A stretch of 64,000 bases of DNA from an uncultured Paracoccaceae bacterium (GTDB lineage: Bacteria; Pseudomonadota; Alphaproteobacteria; Rhodobacterales; Rhodobacteraceae): contig CANLNT010000001.1 in assembly GCA_947492825.1 (NCBI GenBank), forward strand, positions 992,001-1,056,000, written 5' to 3'. Positions within the stretch are counted from its first letter, which is position 1. Each line of letters opens with the position of its first letter. Both the position numbers and the translations under genes were made by a program. Shown piece after piece: positions 17,024-25,570 of the stretch. Below the pieces are notes generated by a model that ran no database searches, was not told the origin of the DNA, and worked only from the letters and a program-made list of their open reading frames with translations.

Positions 17024-17851
17024 CTATTCGCCCGCAGGCTGGCTGCCGGGCAGGTTGATCTTGGCCACTTGTTCGGCGATCGGGTCGGTCGACAGCGGAT
17101 GCAGGGCGCTGTCATAGTCCTCTGGGTCACCAAGGTCCTGCCATTGGCCGCCACGAAAGACCTCGATCCCCTTAAAGCGCGCCTTGTAACCCATCTTGCG
17201 TGAACCCGGCACCCAGTAGCCAAGGTAGACATATGGCAGGTTCAACTCGCGCGCGATGGCGATGTGATCGAGGATCAAAAAGGTTCCGGGTGAGGCGCGG
17301 TCAAGGCTGGGGTCAAAGAAGGAATAGACCATCGACAGCCCGTCATCGAGGATATCGGTCAGGCAGGCGGCCAGCGGGTCGCTGCCCTCGGTGTTGAGGT
17401 CGGTGTATTCGATCACACGGCTGCGGACCGGAGTTTCCTCGATCATCGCGGCAAATTCGAACATGTCCATGTCAGCCATGCCGCCGTGTGCATGGCGATG
17501 GTCAAGGTAATCGCGGAACAAGGCATATTGTTCTTCGGTCGCCCACGGGGATGTCGCGCGGCGCTTGAGGTTGCTGTTGCGCTTGAGGACACGGCGCTGG
17601 CTGCGTGACGGGCTAAAATCCGCAACGCGAATCCGCGCGGACATGCAGGCCGAGCATTCGGCGCAAGAGGGGCGGTACAGCACGTTCTGGCTGCGGCGAA
17701 AGCCCTGTTTGGACAGCGTGTCGTTCAAAGGGCCAGCGGCGTCCCCTTGTAGGGCCGTGAACAACTTACGCTCCATCCTGCCGTCCAGATAGGGGCAGGG
17801 TTGCGGGGCCGTCACGTAGAATTGCGGCGCGATGGGAAGCGTGTGGCGCAT
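17024..17851 (-). CDS. bpt: Aspartate/glutamate leucyltransferase (bacterial N-end rule)
   Basis: 275 residues of the ATE/Bpt family, which attaches leucine from Leu-tRNA to N-terminal Asp or Glu and so marks proteins for ClpS/ClpAP degradation. Typical segments: [17 protein letters not shown], the cysteine cluster [15 protein letters not shown], and [19 protein letters not shown] near the C-terminus. The start at [12 protein letters not shown] matches the usual N-terminus; an ATG two codons earlier (17857) is equally possible. Neighbouring genes are also minus-strand, with the RDD gene 76 bp upstream. Confidence 0.92.
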   Translation of the reverse strand: MRHTLPIAPQFYVTAPQPCPYLDGRMERKLFTALQGDAAGPLNDTLSKQGFRRSQNVLYRPSCAECSACMSARIRVADFSPSRSQRRVLKRNSNLKRRATSPWATEEQYALFRDYLDHRHAHGGMADMDMFEFAAMIEETPVRSRVIEYTDLNTEGSDPLAACLTDILDDGLSMVYSFFDPSLDRASPGTFLILDHIAIARELNLPYVYLGYWVPGSRKMGYKARFKGIEVFRGGQWQDLGDPEDYDSALHPLSTDPIAEQVAKINLPGSQPAGE

Positions 17852-17927
17852 ACCCATAGAGTGGTGGCAATTGCGGCGCGTGACAACCCCGCCAATCTGG
17901 GGAGGTTTGCAAAAGTTGACGGATTGC

Positions 17928-18374
17928 TTAACGGGCTGGTTTATTGATCGCCGTGGTGCCCAGAACAAGGTCACTGAGGCCTTGGCCGCGTGGGGTCAGA
18001 ACCATCGCGCCCATCGAGATTAATTGTAGCGGGGCCGTCACAACCGAGATGGTGTAGCCAACCGTGTGAAGGAATGCAGTGCCGGATGTCAGGCGCATCC
18101 CTTCGATGTCCCGCAACTCGATCGCCATCAAGCGCATCCCCCAGGTGGCAGAACCGCCCGCGATGGTGAACCAGCGATAGAAAAAGCCCACAAAGAGCAT
18201 CAGGAACGGGAAAAAGAAGATGCCCGTAAAGGCGGTGAACGGCAGGACCAGCAGACACAAAAGTGCGATCAGAACCACATCAACAACCCAGGCCAAGAGG
18301 CGCTTGAAAGGGACGCCTTGATAGAATGCGGGGGCCGTTTCGGGGTTTGGTAAGGTCATGGCGGTCGTCATCAT
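17928..18374 (-). CDS. RDD-family membrane protein
   Basis: About 148 residues. [19 protein letters not shown] shows the R-x4-D pattern of the RDD family at the start of the first membrane helix; two or three further hydrophobic helices follow ([18 protein letters not shown] and [19 protein letters not shown]), with [11 protein letters not shown] between them. RDD proteins are inner-membrane proteins; some act as Na+/H+ antiporters, most are uncharacterised. Start chosen at an ATG with GGACAAAG just before it; in-frame ATGs at 18371 and 18359 are alternatives. Confidence 0.8.
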   Translation of the reverse strand: MMTTAMTLPNPETAPAFYQGVPFKRLLAWVVDVVLIALLCLLVLPFTAFTGIFFFPFLMLFVGFFYRWFTIAGGSATWGMRLMAIELRDIEGMRLTSGTAFLHTVGYTISVVTAPLQLISMGAMVLTPRGQGLSDLVLGTTAINKPAR

Positions 18375-18397
18375 CTTTGTCCGTTGCAAATAAGGAG

Positions 18398-18427
18398 GTG
18401 GGGCGGTCCGACCTGCGGACCACCCCG
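18398..18427 (-). terminator. Possible stem-loop after the DUF2852 gene
   Basis: GGGG-c-GGTCC (18400-18409) pairs with GGACC-a-CCCC (18417-18426), seven-base loop, one mismatch. It lies between the DUF2852 stop and the RDD start. No clear T-run follows, so termination is only possible. Confidence 0.35.
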
Positions 18428-18437
18428 GGGGGGAGAT

Positions 18438-18899
18438 TTAGGCGGCGTCGCGTGTGTCGTCGCCGTTGTCGTCGTCGTTGTGGCCATTGTCGTTAGACTT
18501 GGCGCGTTCATCCATGAACTGGTCGAACTCTGCCTTGTCCTTGGCTTCGCGCAGACGCTCCAGGAAGGCCTCAAAGTTGTCTTGCTCTTCTTCCAGGCGG
18601 CGCAGTGTCTCTGTCTTGTAGGCGTCAAAGGCCATGTTGCCCGAGCTGCCAGCCATCCGGCGCATGCCGTGGCGCATCCGCTTGGCGCGGCGACCGGTCA
18701 TCCCACCATGCTTTTTGAAGAACAGCATGTAGAACAACAGGGCGAGGCCGACGGGCCAGAAGAAGATAAAACCAAGCACGGTGGCACCGATCCATGCGGG
18801 CTTACCGCGTTCATCCAGCCAGCCCTCGGTCCGGGCAAACCAGTTCGGGCGATGATACTCGCTATGGTTCGTGGCAGTGTTGATATCAGCGGCGGTCAT
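18438..18899 (-). CDS. DUF2852 membrane protein
   Basis: 153 residues. One or two hydrophobic spans at about 35-62 (PAWIGATVLGFIFFWPVGLALLFYMLFF) followed by a basic stretch (RRAKRMRHGMRRM), a predicted coiled coil (LRRLEEEQDNFEAFLERLRE) and an acidic Asn/Asp-rich tail. This is the DUF2852 pattern found across alphaproteobacteria; function unknown. GGAGAGA before the ATG at 18899 supports the start. The promoter carries repeated TGTRAATGYTTTTYACA motifs (18944-19028), so expression is probably regulated by a dedicated factor. Confidence 0.82.
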   Translation of the reverse strand: MTAADINTATNHSEYHRPNWFARTEGWLDERGKPAWIGATVLGFIFFWPVGLALLFYMLFFKKHGGMTGRRAKRMRHGMRRMAGSSGNMAFDAYKTETLRRLEEEQDNFEAFLERLREAKDKAEFDQFMDERAKSNDNGHNDDDNGDDTRDAA

Positions 18900-18943
18900 G
18901 TGCGTGTCTCTCCTATGTGGTGGCCGGTGAAGCGGCCGGGGTA

Positions 18944-19028
18944 TGTAAATGCTTTTCACATTACCAAGATGGGCGCGTGACTGGCGCCTCGCAAGGGTCA
19001 ATGTGAATGTTTTTTACATTTTTCACAT
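18944..19028. promoter_or_regulatory. Repeated TGT-N11-ACA motif before the DUF2852 gene
   Basis: TGTAAATGCTTTTCACA at 18944-18960 and TGTGAATGTTTTTTACA at 19002-19018 fit TGTRAATGYTTTTYACA. TTTTTCACATAA follows at 19019, giving ATGTGAA (19001) and TTCACAT (19022) as an outer inverted repeat. Regulator unknown. Confidence 0.5.
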
Positions 19029-19083
19029 AACAGGCTGATTTTGCGCCTTTTTGCTGGCACTGGAGAAGGGGAATTGGCCGGCT

Positions 19084-19554
19084 TTATGAGGTGAAATCGG
19101 TCACTTGCGCGCCGGACAGGCGGATCAGATCGGCTGGTGCGATGGGAAAAACATGGCGCGGGGTGCCTGCGGCAGCATAGACCAAGTCGAAATCCGAAAG
19201 GCGTGGGTCGTAAAAGGCGCGGATCGGGTTGAGGTGCCCCACGGGTGCTACCCCGCCAATGGCGAACCCGGTTTGGGCGCGGATCAGCGCGGCGTCCGCT
19301 TTGCCCAATGGTTCCCCTGCGCAGAGTGCCGCCTTGGACGGGTCAACTTGGTGACCTCCAGCAGTGATGAAAAGGATCGCTTCGCCCGAAGTTTCGCCGC
19401 CAAAGATGATCGATTTGGCGATTTGATCCAATGCGCAGCCTACCGCATCAGCGGCCTGTTGCGCCGTCCGGGTCAGGTCAGACATCTCTAGCGGGGTCAC
19501 GTCCAGCCCTGCCTCTGACAGGGCGCGGGTGACACGTCTGAGGCTCTTGCTCAT
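19084..19554 (-). CDS. YbaK/EbsC family aminoacyl-tRNA deacylase
   Basis: 156 residues of the YbaK/ProX editing family, which hydrolyses mischarged aminoacyl-tRNA (for example Cys-tRNAPro) in the cytoplasm. AKSIIFGG, GHQVDPSKA and GFAIGGVAPVGH match the conserved core, including the lysine of the KSI/V segment and the GGV.P.GH loop. GAAGG eight bases before the ATG at 19554 sets the start. It is divergent from the gene at 19581, with 26 bp between the two starts. Confidence 0.88.
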   Translation of the reverse strand: MSKSLRRVTRALSEAGLDVTPLEMSDLTRTAQQAADAVGCALDQIAKSIIFGGETSGEAILFITAGGHQVDPSKAALCAGEPLGKADAALIRAQTGFAIGGVAPVGHLNPIRAFYDPRLSDFDLVYAAAGTPRHVFPIAPADLIRLSGAQVTDFTS

Positions 19555-19580
19555 GCGGGACCTTCTGCCTAGCTTGAGGC

Positions 19581-19964
19581 ATGACGACACACACCCCCGA
19601 TCCGCTGAAAGACGCCATATTGGTGGCCGAAATGCAAGTCTGGCAGGCGTTGGTTGCGGGGGACGCCGGGGCGGACGCTGCCTTGCTGTGTGACAGCTTT
19701 CTAGGCGTTTATGCGGATGGATTTGCAGACAAGGCGGTGCATACCGGGCAATTGGCGGACGGCCCGTCAGTCAAGACGTTCGCGTTGCACGACGTTCAGG
19801 TGCGCGCGCTGGGGGTGGATCATGCGTTGATCGCCTATCAGGCCGACTTCACGCGGGTTAACCGCAAGAGCGCTGAGCGCATGTTCGTGTCGTCCGTTTG
19901 GGAACGCCGGGGCGAGACTTGGATCAATCTATTCAGTCAGGACACAAGTTATGTCGCTGCTTGA
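19581..19964 (+). CDS. SnoaL-like / DUF4440 protein
   Basis: 127 residues with an NTF2-like (DUF4440) pattern: an N-terminal helix (EMQVWQALVAGDAGADAALLCD), FLGVYADG, and C-terminal strands ending in FVSSVWERRGETWINLFSQDT, the usual xSxVWxxxxGxWxxxxHQxT layout of the family. No catalytic assignment is possible. The last 14 bases overlap the glnE start, suggesting translational coupling. Confidence 0.75.
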   Translation: MTTHTPDPLKDAILVAEMQVWQALVAGDAGADAALLCDSFLGVYADGFADKAVHTGQLADGPSVKTFALHDVQVRALGVDHALIAYQADFTRVNRKSAERMFVSSVWERRGETWINLFSQDTSYVAA

Positions 19965-22707
19965 TCGCTTGACGCGTGTGCCGCGCGCCTTTGATCCCGA
20001 ACGTGCCGCCGAAGCGCCTGATCTTGGCGCGGATGCCCGCGCGCTGTTGCAGGGCACCGCGGGCTGCAGCCCTTATTTGAGCGGTTTGATGCAGCGCGAG
20101 GCGGCTTGGCTGGAGCTTGCTTTGCCTGATCCAGAAGGTGCGGTTGCCGCACTTCTGAACGAGATTGCGGATATTTCACTGCCAGAATTGGCGGTGCATC
20201 TGCGGGTCGCCAAGCGTCGGATCGCATTGATTGTGGCGTTGGCTGATCTGGGCGGCGTCTGGCCGCTAGAGGTGGTCACGCAAACCTTGACCGACTTCGC
20301 CAATGCCGCGGTTGATCGCTGCCTCAAAGCGCTTGTCGCCGCCGAAATTGCGCGCGGCAAAGTGCCGGGGCTGGATGAGGCTGATGCGATCACCGCAGGC
20401 GGGCTGTGTGCTCTGGCGATGGGCAAAATGGGCGCGGGCGAGCTGAATTATTCCAGTGACATCGACCTTATCGTGCTGTTCGACGAAACCCGGTTTGCGC
20501 CGGACGACTACCATGATGCACGGGCCAGCTTCATTCGAGCGACGCGGCGGATGACAGCCATTCTGTCGGAAGTAACTGGCGAGGGATATGTATTCCGCAC
20601 CGATCTGCGGCTGCGGCCTGATGCAAGCGTGACACCTGTTTGCCTGTCGATGGAAGCCGCTGAGCGGTATTATGAAAGTGTCGGGCGCACATGGGAAAGG
20701 GCGGCCTATATCAAGGCCGCGCCATCCGCTGGCGACGTCGCAGCGGGACAGCGGTTTCTGGACACCTTGCGCCCCTTTGTCTGGCGCAAACATCTGGATT
20801 TCGCAGCGATTCAGGACGCCCATGACATGCGGCTGCGTATTCGGGACCACAAAGGACTGGGTGGGGCCTTGGTGCTTGAGGGGCACAATATGAAGCTGGG
20901 ACGCGGCGGTATCCGCGAGATTGAGTTCTTTACCCAGACACGGCAATTGATTGCGGGCGGGCGCGACGCCTCTCTGCGTTTGCGCGGTACGGGCGAGGGG
21001 CTGCGCGCGCTTGCGACTGCGGGTTGGGTCAAAGATGACGTGGCAGAGGGCCTTTTGGGCCATTACAGGTCGCATCGTGACATTGAACATCGTATCCAGA
21101 TGATTGGTGATCAGCAGACCCATGCGCTGCCTACGGACAAAGAGGGATTTGCCCGATTGGCCGCAATGATGGACAGCGATGTGGCTGATTTGCGCAATGA
21201 TTTGCGCGCGCGGCTGGAAGAGGTGCACGCGTTGACCGAAGGGTTCTTTGCCCCTGATGCGGCACCAGCACCTGATGCCGCCTGGGGGCAAGAGGTGACA
21301 GCGCGTTGGCCGACATATCCGGCGTTGCGATCCGACCGGGCGGGCGAGATTTTCAAGCGTTTGTGGCCAGATGTGCAAGCCCGATTGAAGGACGCGGCGC
21401 GCCCCGACGAGGCGCTGGCACAGTTTGACAGATTTCTTGCGGGGCTGCCTGCAGGCGTGCAGCTGTTTTCGCTGTTCGAGGCCAACCCGCAACTGAGCCA
21501 GTTGATCGTGGATATCTGTGCCACAGCGCCTGCGCTGGCCAGCTATTTGTCGCGGAATGCAGGCGTCTTTGATGCGGTTATTGGCGGCAGCTTCTTTGAT
21601 CCATGGCCTGGTGTGGCTCAACTGACTAGTCGCTTGGGCAAGGTGCTGGAACAGGCCAGTGATTATGAGGCGCAGTTGAATGCGGCCCGGCTGTGGGCCA
21701 AAGAATGGCACTTTGGCGTGGGAGTGCATCATCTGCGTGGGCTGATTGATGCCGACGAAAGCGGTCAGCGATATGCCGATCTGGCCGAGGCGGTTGTGGC
21801 CGCGTTGTGGCCGGTTGTGGTGGCCGAATTTGTGCGCAAGCACGGCGATATGCCTGGAAAAGGTGCCGTTGTGCTGGGCATGGGGTCGCTGGGGGCAGGG
21901 CAATTGCATGCGCTGTCGGATCTTGATCTGATCATGATCTATGACCCTGACGGTGTTGATGCCTCAGAAGGTAAGCGGCCGCTGGCGACGCGGCCCTATT
22001 ATGCGCGGCTGACACAGGCGCTGGTGACGGCATTAACCGCGCCAATGGGCGAGGGACGGCTTTATGAAGTCGATATGCGCTTACGTCCTTCCGGACGGCA
22101 AGGGCCGGTTGCGACCTCGATTGAAGCGTTTGAAGCCTATCAGCGCGATGAGGCCTGGACTTGGGAACATCTGGCGCTGACCCGTGCGCGCGCAGTAGCC
22201 GGATCAAAGGTCTTGGGCAGCCGTGTCGAGGCGTTTCGAAAGACCTTACTGCAGGATAAAGGTCAGGCGGCGCGGGTGCTGCCCGATGTGGCCGAAATGC
22301 GCGCGCGGCTTGCAGGTGCCAAGCCGGCCGAGTCGGTCTGGGACGCCAAAGATGGAGCGGGGCGTTTGCAAGATATCGCGCTTTTTGCGCAGACGGCTGC
22401 CTTGCAGGCCGGTGCATCCGCGCGTGCGACGGTGGCGCAACTGGGGGCAGGTGTCGCGAACGGCTGGCTGAACGCCGCGGAGGGCGCGGCATTGCGCGAG
22501 GCCGCGGGCCATTTTTGGCGCGTGCAGGCCGCTGGACGCCTGTTGGCGGGTGGGGTGTTTGACCCAGACGCCGTGGGTGAAGGCGGACGCAGGTTCGTGT
22601 TGCGAGAAACGGGGTTCAGTTCCATGAGAGCATTGCAAAAAGCGCTGGCCGCCCAGTCCGAGCAGGTTGCCGCCATCATTGCAAATCGGCTGGAGCAGGA
22701 CAGATGA
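19951..22707 (+). CDS. glnE: Bifunctional glutamine synthetase adenylyltransferase/deadenylase
   Basis: 918 residues, normal for GlnE. Two nucleotidyltransferase modules are visible: AMGKMGAGELNYSSDIDLI with its D-x-D near residues 151-170 (deadenylylation half) and GMGSLGAGQLHALSDLDLI near 645-663 (adenylylation half), each followed by the characteristic LRLRPDA or MRLRPSG segment and a GlnD-PII-uridylyltransferase-like helical domain. GlnE reversibly adenylylates glutamine synthetase in response to PII and glutamine. It overlaps the gene before it by 14 bp and the one after it by 4 bp (ATGA). Confidence 0.96.
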   Translation: MSLLDRLTRVPRAFDPERAAEAPDLGADARALLQGTAGCSPYLSGLMQREAAWLELALPDPEGAVAALLNEIADISLPELAVHLRVAKRRIALIVALADLGGVWPLEVVTQTLTDFANAAVDRCLKALVAAEIARGKVPGLDEADAITAGGLCALAMGKMGAGELNYSSDIDLIVLFDETRFAPDDYHDARASFIRATRRMTAILSEVTGEGYVFRTDLRLRPDASVTPVCLSMEAAERYYESVGRTWERAAYIKAAPSAGDVAAGQRFLDTLRPFVWRKHLDFAAIQDAHDMRLRIRDHKGLGGALVLEGHNMKLGRGGIREIEFFTQTRQLIAGGRDASLRLRGTGEGLRALATAGWVKDDVAEGLLGHYRSHRDIEHRIQMIGDQQTHALPTDKEGFARLAAMMDSDVADLRNDLRARLEEVHALTEGFFAPDAAPAPDAAWGQEVTARWPTYPALRSDRAGEIFKRLWPDVQARLKDAARPDEALAQFDRFLAGLPAGVQLFSLFEANPQLSQLIVDICATAPALASYLSRNAGVFDAVIGGSFFDPWPGVAQLTSRLGKVLEQASDYEAQLNAARLWAKEWHFGVGVHHLRGLIDADESGQRYADLAEAVVAALWPVVVAEFVRKHGDMPGKGAVVLGMGSLGAGQLHALSDLDLIMIYDPDGVDASEGKRPLATRPYYARLTQALVTALTAPMGEGRLYEVDMRLRPSGRQGPVATSIEAFEAYQRDEAWTWEHLALTRARAVAGSKVLGSRVEAFRKTLLQDKGQAARVLPDVAEMRARLAGAKPAESVWDAKDGAGRLQDIALFAQTAALQAGASARATVAQLGAGVANGWLNAAEGAALREAAGHFWRVQAAGRLLAGGVFDPDAVGEGGRRFVLRETGFSSMRALQKALAAQSEQVAAIIANRLEQDR

Positions 22708-22970
22708 AAGGCGATGCACGAGATCCCAAGGCATTGATCCGCGAGGCCTATCGCATCGACGGGATCACGGCATCGGAATGTCGCACAATTTTCCTCGACT
22801 GGGCGCTGGGGCTGCCGACGGAGCATGACACCAAGGCCGAGGTGCAGGCCTTGCTGGTGCAATACGCGGAGCAGCCCAGCGACCACCCGATGACATTGAC
22901 CCTTTTGGCAGCATTGCAGGATGCGGGCCCCGCGCGTCGGCGCGGGGGCCGTGCAGGGCGCGGGCTTTAG
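22704..22970 (+). CDS. Small conserved-looking hypothetical protein downstream of glnE
   Basis: 88 residues, translationally coupled to glnE by an ATGA overlap. Acidic helical body (SECRTIFLDWALGLP, EVQALLVQYAEQ) and an Arg/Gly-rich tail. I do not recognise a family. The coupling and coding-like sequence argue it is real; a role linked to GlnE is only suggested by position. Its stop overlaps the stop of the convergent eda gene by four bases. Confidence 0.7.
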   Translation: MKGDARDPKALIREAYRIDGITASECRTIFLDWALGLPTEHDTKAEVQALLVQYAEQPSDHPMTLTLLAALQDAGPARRRGGRAGRGL

Positions 22971-23608
22971 CGTGGAAGTGCGGCGGCCTCTGCCGCGAGG
23001 GCTGTGATCTTGTCCCAGTCACCGGCCGCAACGGCATCTTTGGGGGCGACCCAAGAACCACCCACGCAAAGCGTGTTGGAGAGCGACAGGTAATCATTGG
23101 CATTCTTAAGGCTGACGCCGCCTGTCGGGCAAAAGCTGACCTGCGGGATCGGTGCGCCAATGGCCTTGAGTGCGGGCGCGCCGCCGTTCGCCTCTGCCGG
23201 GAAAAATTTTTGTACGGTGTATCCGCGCTCTAGCAGGCGCATCGCTTCGGAGGAGGTGGCTGCACCGGGCAAAAGCGGCAGGTCATTGGCCTCGCAAGCG
23301 TCCAGCAGGATGTCCGTGGCCCCCGGTGAGACGCCAAATTGCGCGCCTGCAGCTTTGGCGGCTTCGACGTCTTTGGGGGTCAGCAATGTGCCCGCCCCGA
23401 CCACGCCACCGGGCACGGCAGCCATTTCGCGGATCGCATCAAGTGCGGCTGGCGTGCGCAGCGTCACCTCGAGCGCGGGCAACCCGCCTGCGACCAAGGC
23501 CTGTGCAAGACCTGCGGCCTGACCTGCGTCGTCAATAACCAGAACGGGCACAACAGGAGCCATCAAACAGAGAGCGCGGTTTTTGTCAGATGCGGTTTGC
23601 GGGGTCAT
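22967..23608 (-). CDS. eda: KDPG/KHG aldolase (Entner-Doudoroff)
   Basis: 213 residues. Class I aldolase splitting 2-keto-3-deoxy-6-phosphogluconate to pyruvate and glyceraldehyde 3-phosphate. Glu47 (LEVTLRT) and the Schiff-base Lys134 (VQKFFPAE) are present, with FCPTGGV as the phosphate loop. AAGGACAAG before the ATG at 23608 fixes the start; longer in-frame starts run into the intergenic repeat. It follows edd with an 82-bp gap that contains a dispersed repeat, and is presumably co-transcribed from the edd promoter. Confidence 0.95.
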   Translation of the reverse strand: MTPQTASDKNRALCLMAPVVPVLVIDDAGQAAGLAQALVAGGLPALEVTLRTPAALDAIREMAAVPGGVVGAGTLLTPKDVEAAKAAGAQFGVSPGATDILLDACEANDLPLLPGAATSSEAMRLLERGYTVQKFFPAEANGGAPALKAIGAPIPQVSFCPTGGVSLKNANDYLSLSNTLCVGGSWVAPKDAVAAGDWDKITALAAEAAALPR

Positions 23609-23634
23609 GGTCTTGTCCTTTTTGAGCGAGTGCC

Positions 23635-23690
23635 GATTATTCGACGAATAATCGTGCCTCCGGCGGGCATATTTGATTTCAAAAGAAATG
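23635..23690. repeat. Dispersed 3'-end repeat, copy F, between edd and eda
   Basis: Perfect 9-bp inverted repeat GATTATTCG-A-CGAATAATC (23635-23653), then GCCTCCGGCGGGCATATTT and an AAAAGAAATG tail ending exactly at the edd stop codon. A close relative lies at 53888-53936. Confidence 0.65.
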
Positions 23691-25496
23691 TCAGACGCAA
23701 ACACCCGCGCCATCAGCGGCGAGGCCGACATTCTTGCGAAACACCTCGAAAAGTTCGCGGCCCACGCCGGTGCCATTGCCGGTCAGGTCGGCGGTGGCGA
23801 CAGGGCGGCTGTCCAGATCAACACCGATCACGTCGATGGTGCCTTTGGTGGCATCAAGGCGAACAATGTCGCCATCTGTGATCCTTCCTATCGGGCCGCC
23901 GTCTGCGGCCTCTGGGCAGAGGTGAATGGCCGAAGGTACCTTGCCCGACGCGCCAGACATGCGTCCGTCAGTGACCAGCGCCACACGTTGACCACGGCCT
24001 TGCATCACCGACAGTATCGGTGTCAGCCCGTGCAATTCCGGCATGCCGTTGGATTTGGGCCCTTGAAAGCGCACCACGACCACGACATCGTCGGTCAACT
24101 CGCCTGCCTTGAAGGCCTCTTTGACGGCATCCTGGGTATGAAAGACGCGGGCGGGGGCCTCGATGATATGGCGGTCTTCTGACACGGCAGAGGATTTCAT
24201 CACGCCGCGTCCAAGATTTCCGGCCAGTTGAGTCAGGCCACCGTGATGGCTGAAGGGGTCAGAGACAGGGCGAAGGATCTTGTCATTCAGTGTATCCTTG
24301 GTGCCGGGGGCATAGGCAACGCGGTCGCCGTCGAGCTTGGGTTCCTGCGTGTAGCGTTCCAGCCCGTCGCCTGCGACGGTTTTGGTGTCGTCATGCAAGA
24401 GACCTGCATTGAGCAACTCGCCAATCATATAGCCGAGGCCACCTGCGGCATGGAAGTGGTTCACGTCGGCAAGCCCGTTGGGGTAGACCTTGGCCATCAA
24501 CGGCACCACATCGGAAATATCCGAGAAGTCCTGAAGATCCAGAATGACGCCTGCGGCCCGGGCCATAGCGGGCAGGTGGATCACAAGATTGGTCGACCCC
24601 CCCGTTGCCATCAACCCCACAAGCCCATTCACAAAGGCGCGTTCGTCAAGGATGTCAGACGCAGGTGTATACTGATTGCCAAGTGCCGTGATCTGGGCGG
24701 CGCGTTCAACGCCCGCCACGGTCAGCGCTTCGCGCAACGGCGTGCCGGGGTTCACGAAAGACGCGCCAGGCATATGCAGCCCCATGAATTCCATCAGCAT
24801 CTGGTTGGTATTGGCGGTGCCATAGAAGGTGCAGGTGCCGGGGCCATGGTAGCTGGCCATTTCAGCCTTCATAAGCTCTTCACGGCCGATATTGCCTTTG
24901 GCGAATTCCTGCCGCACGGCCTGTTTTTCGTCATTGGGCAGACCAGAGACCATCGGACCGGCGGGCAGGAAGATCGACGGGATATAGCCGAAGGTGGCTG
25001 CTGCGATAATCAAGCCCGGCACGATCTTGTCACAGACACCAAGATAAAGGGCTGCGTCAAATGTGTTGTGGGACAGGCCGACGCCTGCGGCCAGTGCGAT
25101 CACGTCGCGCGAAAAAAGCGACAGTTCCATGCCTGTCTGGCCCTGTGTCACGCCATCACACATGGCGGGCACGCCGCCTGCGACCTGCGCTGTCGCGCCT
25201 GCCGCCTGTGCGGCCTTGCGAATAAGGTTCGGGTAGGTTTCGAACGGCTGATGAGCCGACAGCATATCGTTATAGGCGGTAATGATCCCCAGATTGGGGG
25301 CGGATTCGGCGACCAGCGCGCCCTTTTGTTCACCCATCGCGGCATAGGCATGGGCCTGATTGCCGCAGGTCAGATGCGCGCGACGCGGGCCAGCGGCGGC
25401 TGCCGCGGCCATGCTATCAAGGTATTTCCGGCGCGGCCCCTCGGATCGGGCGCGGATGCGGTCGGTGACTTCGGCAATCTTGGGATGCAGTGCCAT
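23691..25496 (-). CDS. edd: 6-Phosphogluconate dehydratase (Entner-Doudoroff)
   Basis: 601 residues of the IlvD/Edd family. Cysteines expected to bind the iron-sulfur cluster are seen in [27 protein letters not shown] and [10 protein letters not shown]-terminal [14 protein letters not shown] is diagnostic. It dehydrates 6-phosphogluconate to KDPG in the cytoplasm; eda follows. The start at 25496 (GAGGAT upstream) gives the standard N-terminus. A perfect LacI-type palindrome lies 45 bp upstream (25541-25552), implying repression or activation by a CceR/PckR-like regulator. Confidence 0.96.
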   Translation of the reverse strand: MALHPKIAEVTDRIRARSEGPRRKYLDSMAAAAAAGPRRAHLTCGNQAHAYAAMGEQKGALVAESAPNLGIITAYNDMLSAHQPFETYPNLIRKAAQAAGATAQVAGGVPAMCDGVTQGQTGMELSLFSRDVIALAAGVGLSHNTFDAALYLGVCDKIVPGLIIAAATFGYIPSIFLPAGPMVSGLPNDEKQAVRQEFAKGNIGREELMKAEMASYHGPGTCTFYGTANTNQMLMEFMGLHMPGASFVNPGTPLREALTVAGVERAAQITALGNQYTPASDILDERAFVNGLVGLMATGGSTNLVIHLPAMARAAGVILDLQDFSDISDVVPLMAKVYPNGLADVNHFHAAGGLGYMIGELLNAGLLHDDTKTVAGDGLERYTQEPKLDGDRVAYAPGTKDTLNDKILRPVSDPFSHHGGLTQLAGNLGRGVMKSSAVSEDRHIIEAPARVFHTQDAVKEAFKAGELTDDVVVVVRFQGPKSNGMPELHGLTPILSVMQGRGQRVALVTDGRMSGASGKVPSAIHLCPEAADGGPIGRITDGDIVRLDATKGTIDVIGVDLDSRPVATADLTGNGTGVGRELFEVFRKNVGLAADGAGVCV

Positions 25497-25540
25497 AATA
25501 TCCTCGCAAGGGCTGGTTTCGGGTTCCCATAACACGTCCG

Positions 25541-25552
25541 GTTAGCGCTAAC
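25541..25552. promoter_or_regulatory. Perfect palindrome GTTAGCGCTAAC upstream of edd (LacI-family operator candidate)
   Basis: 12-bp perfect palindrome with a central CG, in the 74-bp gap between the divergent edd and rlmI-like genes. In alphaproteobacteria the LacI-family regulators CceR/PckR control Entner-Doudoroff genes through palindromes of this kind; assignment here is inference. Confidence 0.55.
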
Positions 25553-25570
25553 AATCGTAGAAAGGAACGC

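Noticed and set aside
20266-21909. Long open frame antisense to glnE
   Set aside because: Typical shadow frame of high-G+C DNA; no family features, no ribosome-binding site; glnE motifs are certain on the other strand.
22926-22951. Terminator hairpin in the small gene after glnE
   Set aside because: The G+C stem lies in coding sequence with no T-run; not enough evidence.
24228-25532. Long open frame antisense to edd
   Set aside because: Shadow of edd; Cys/His-rich without any domain pattern.
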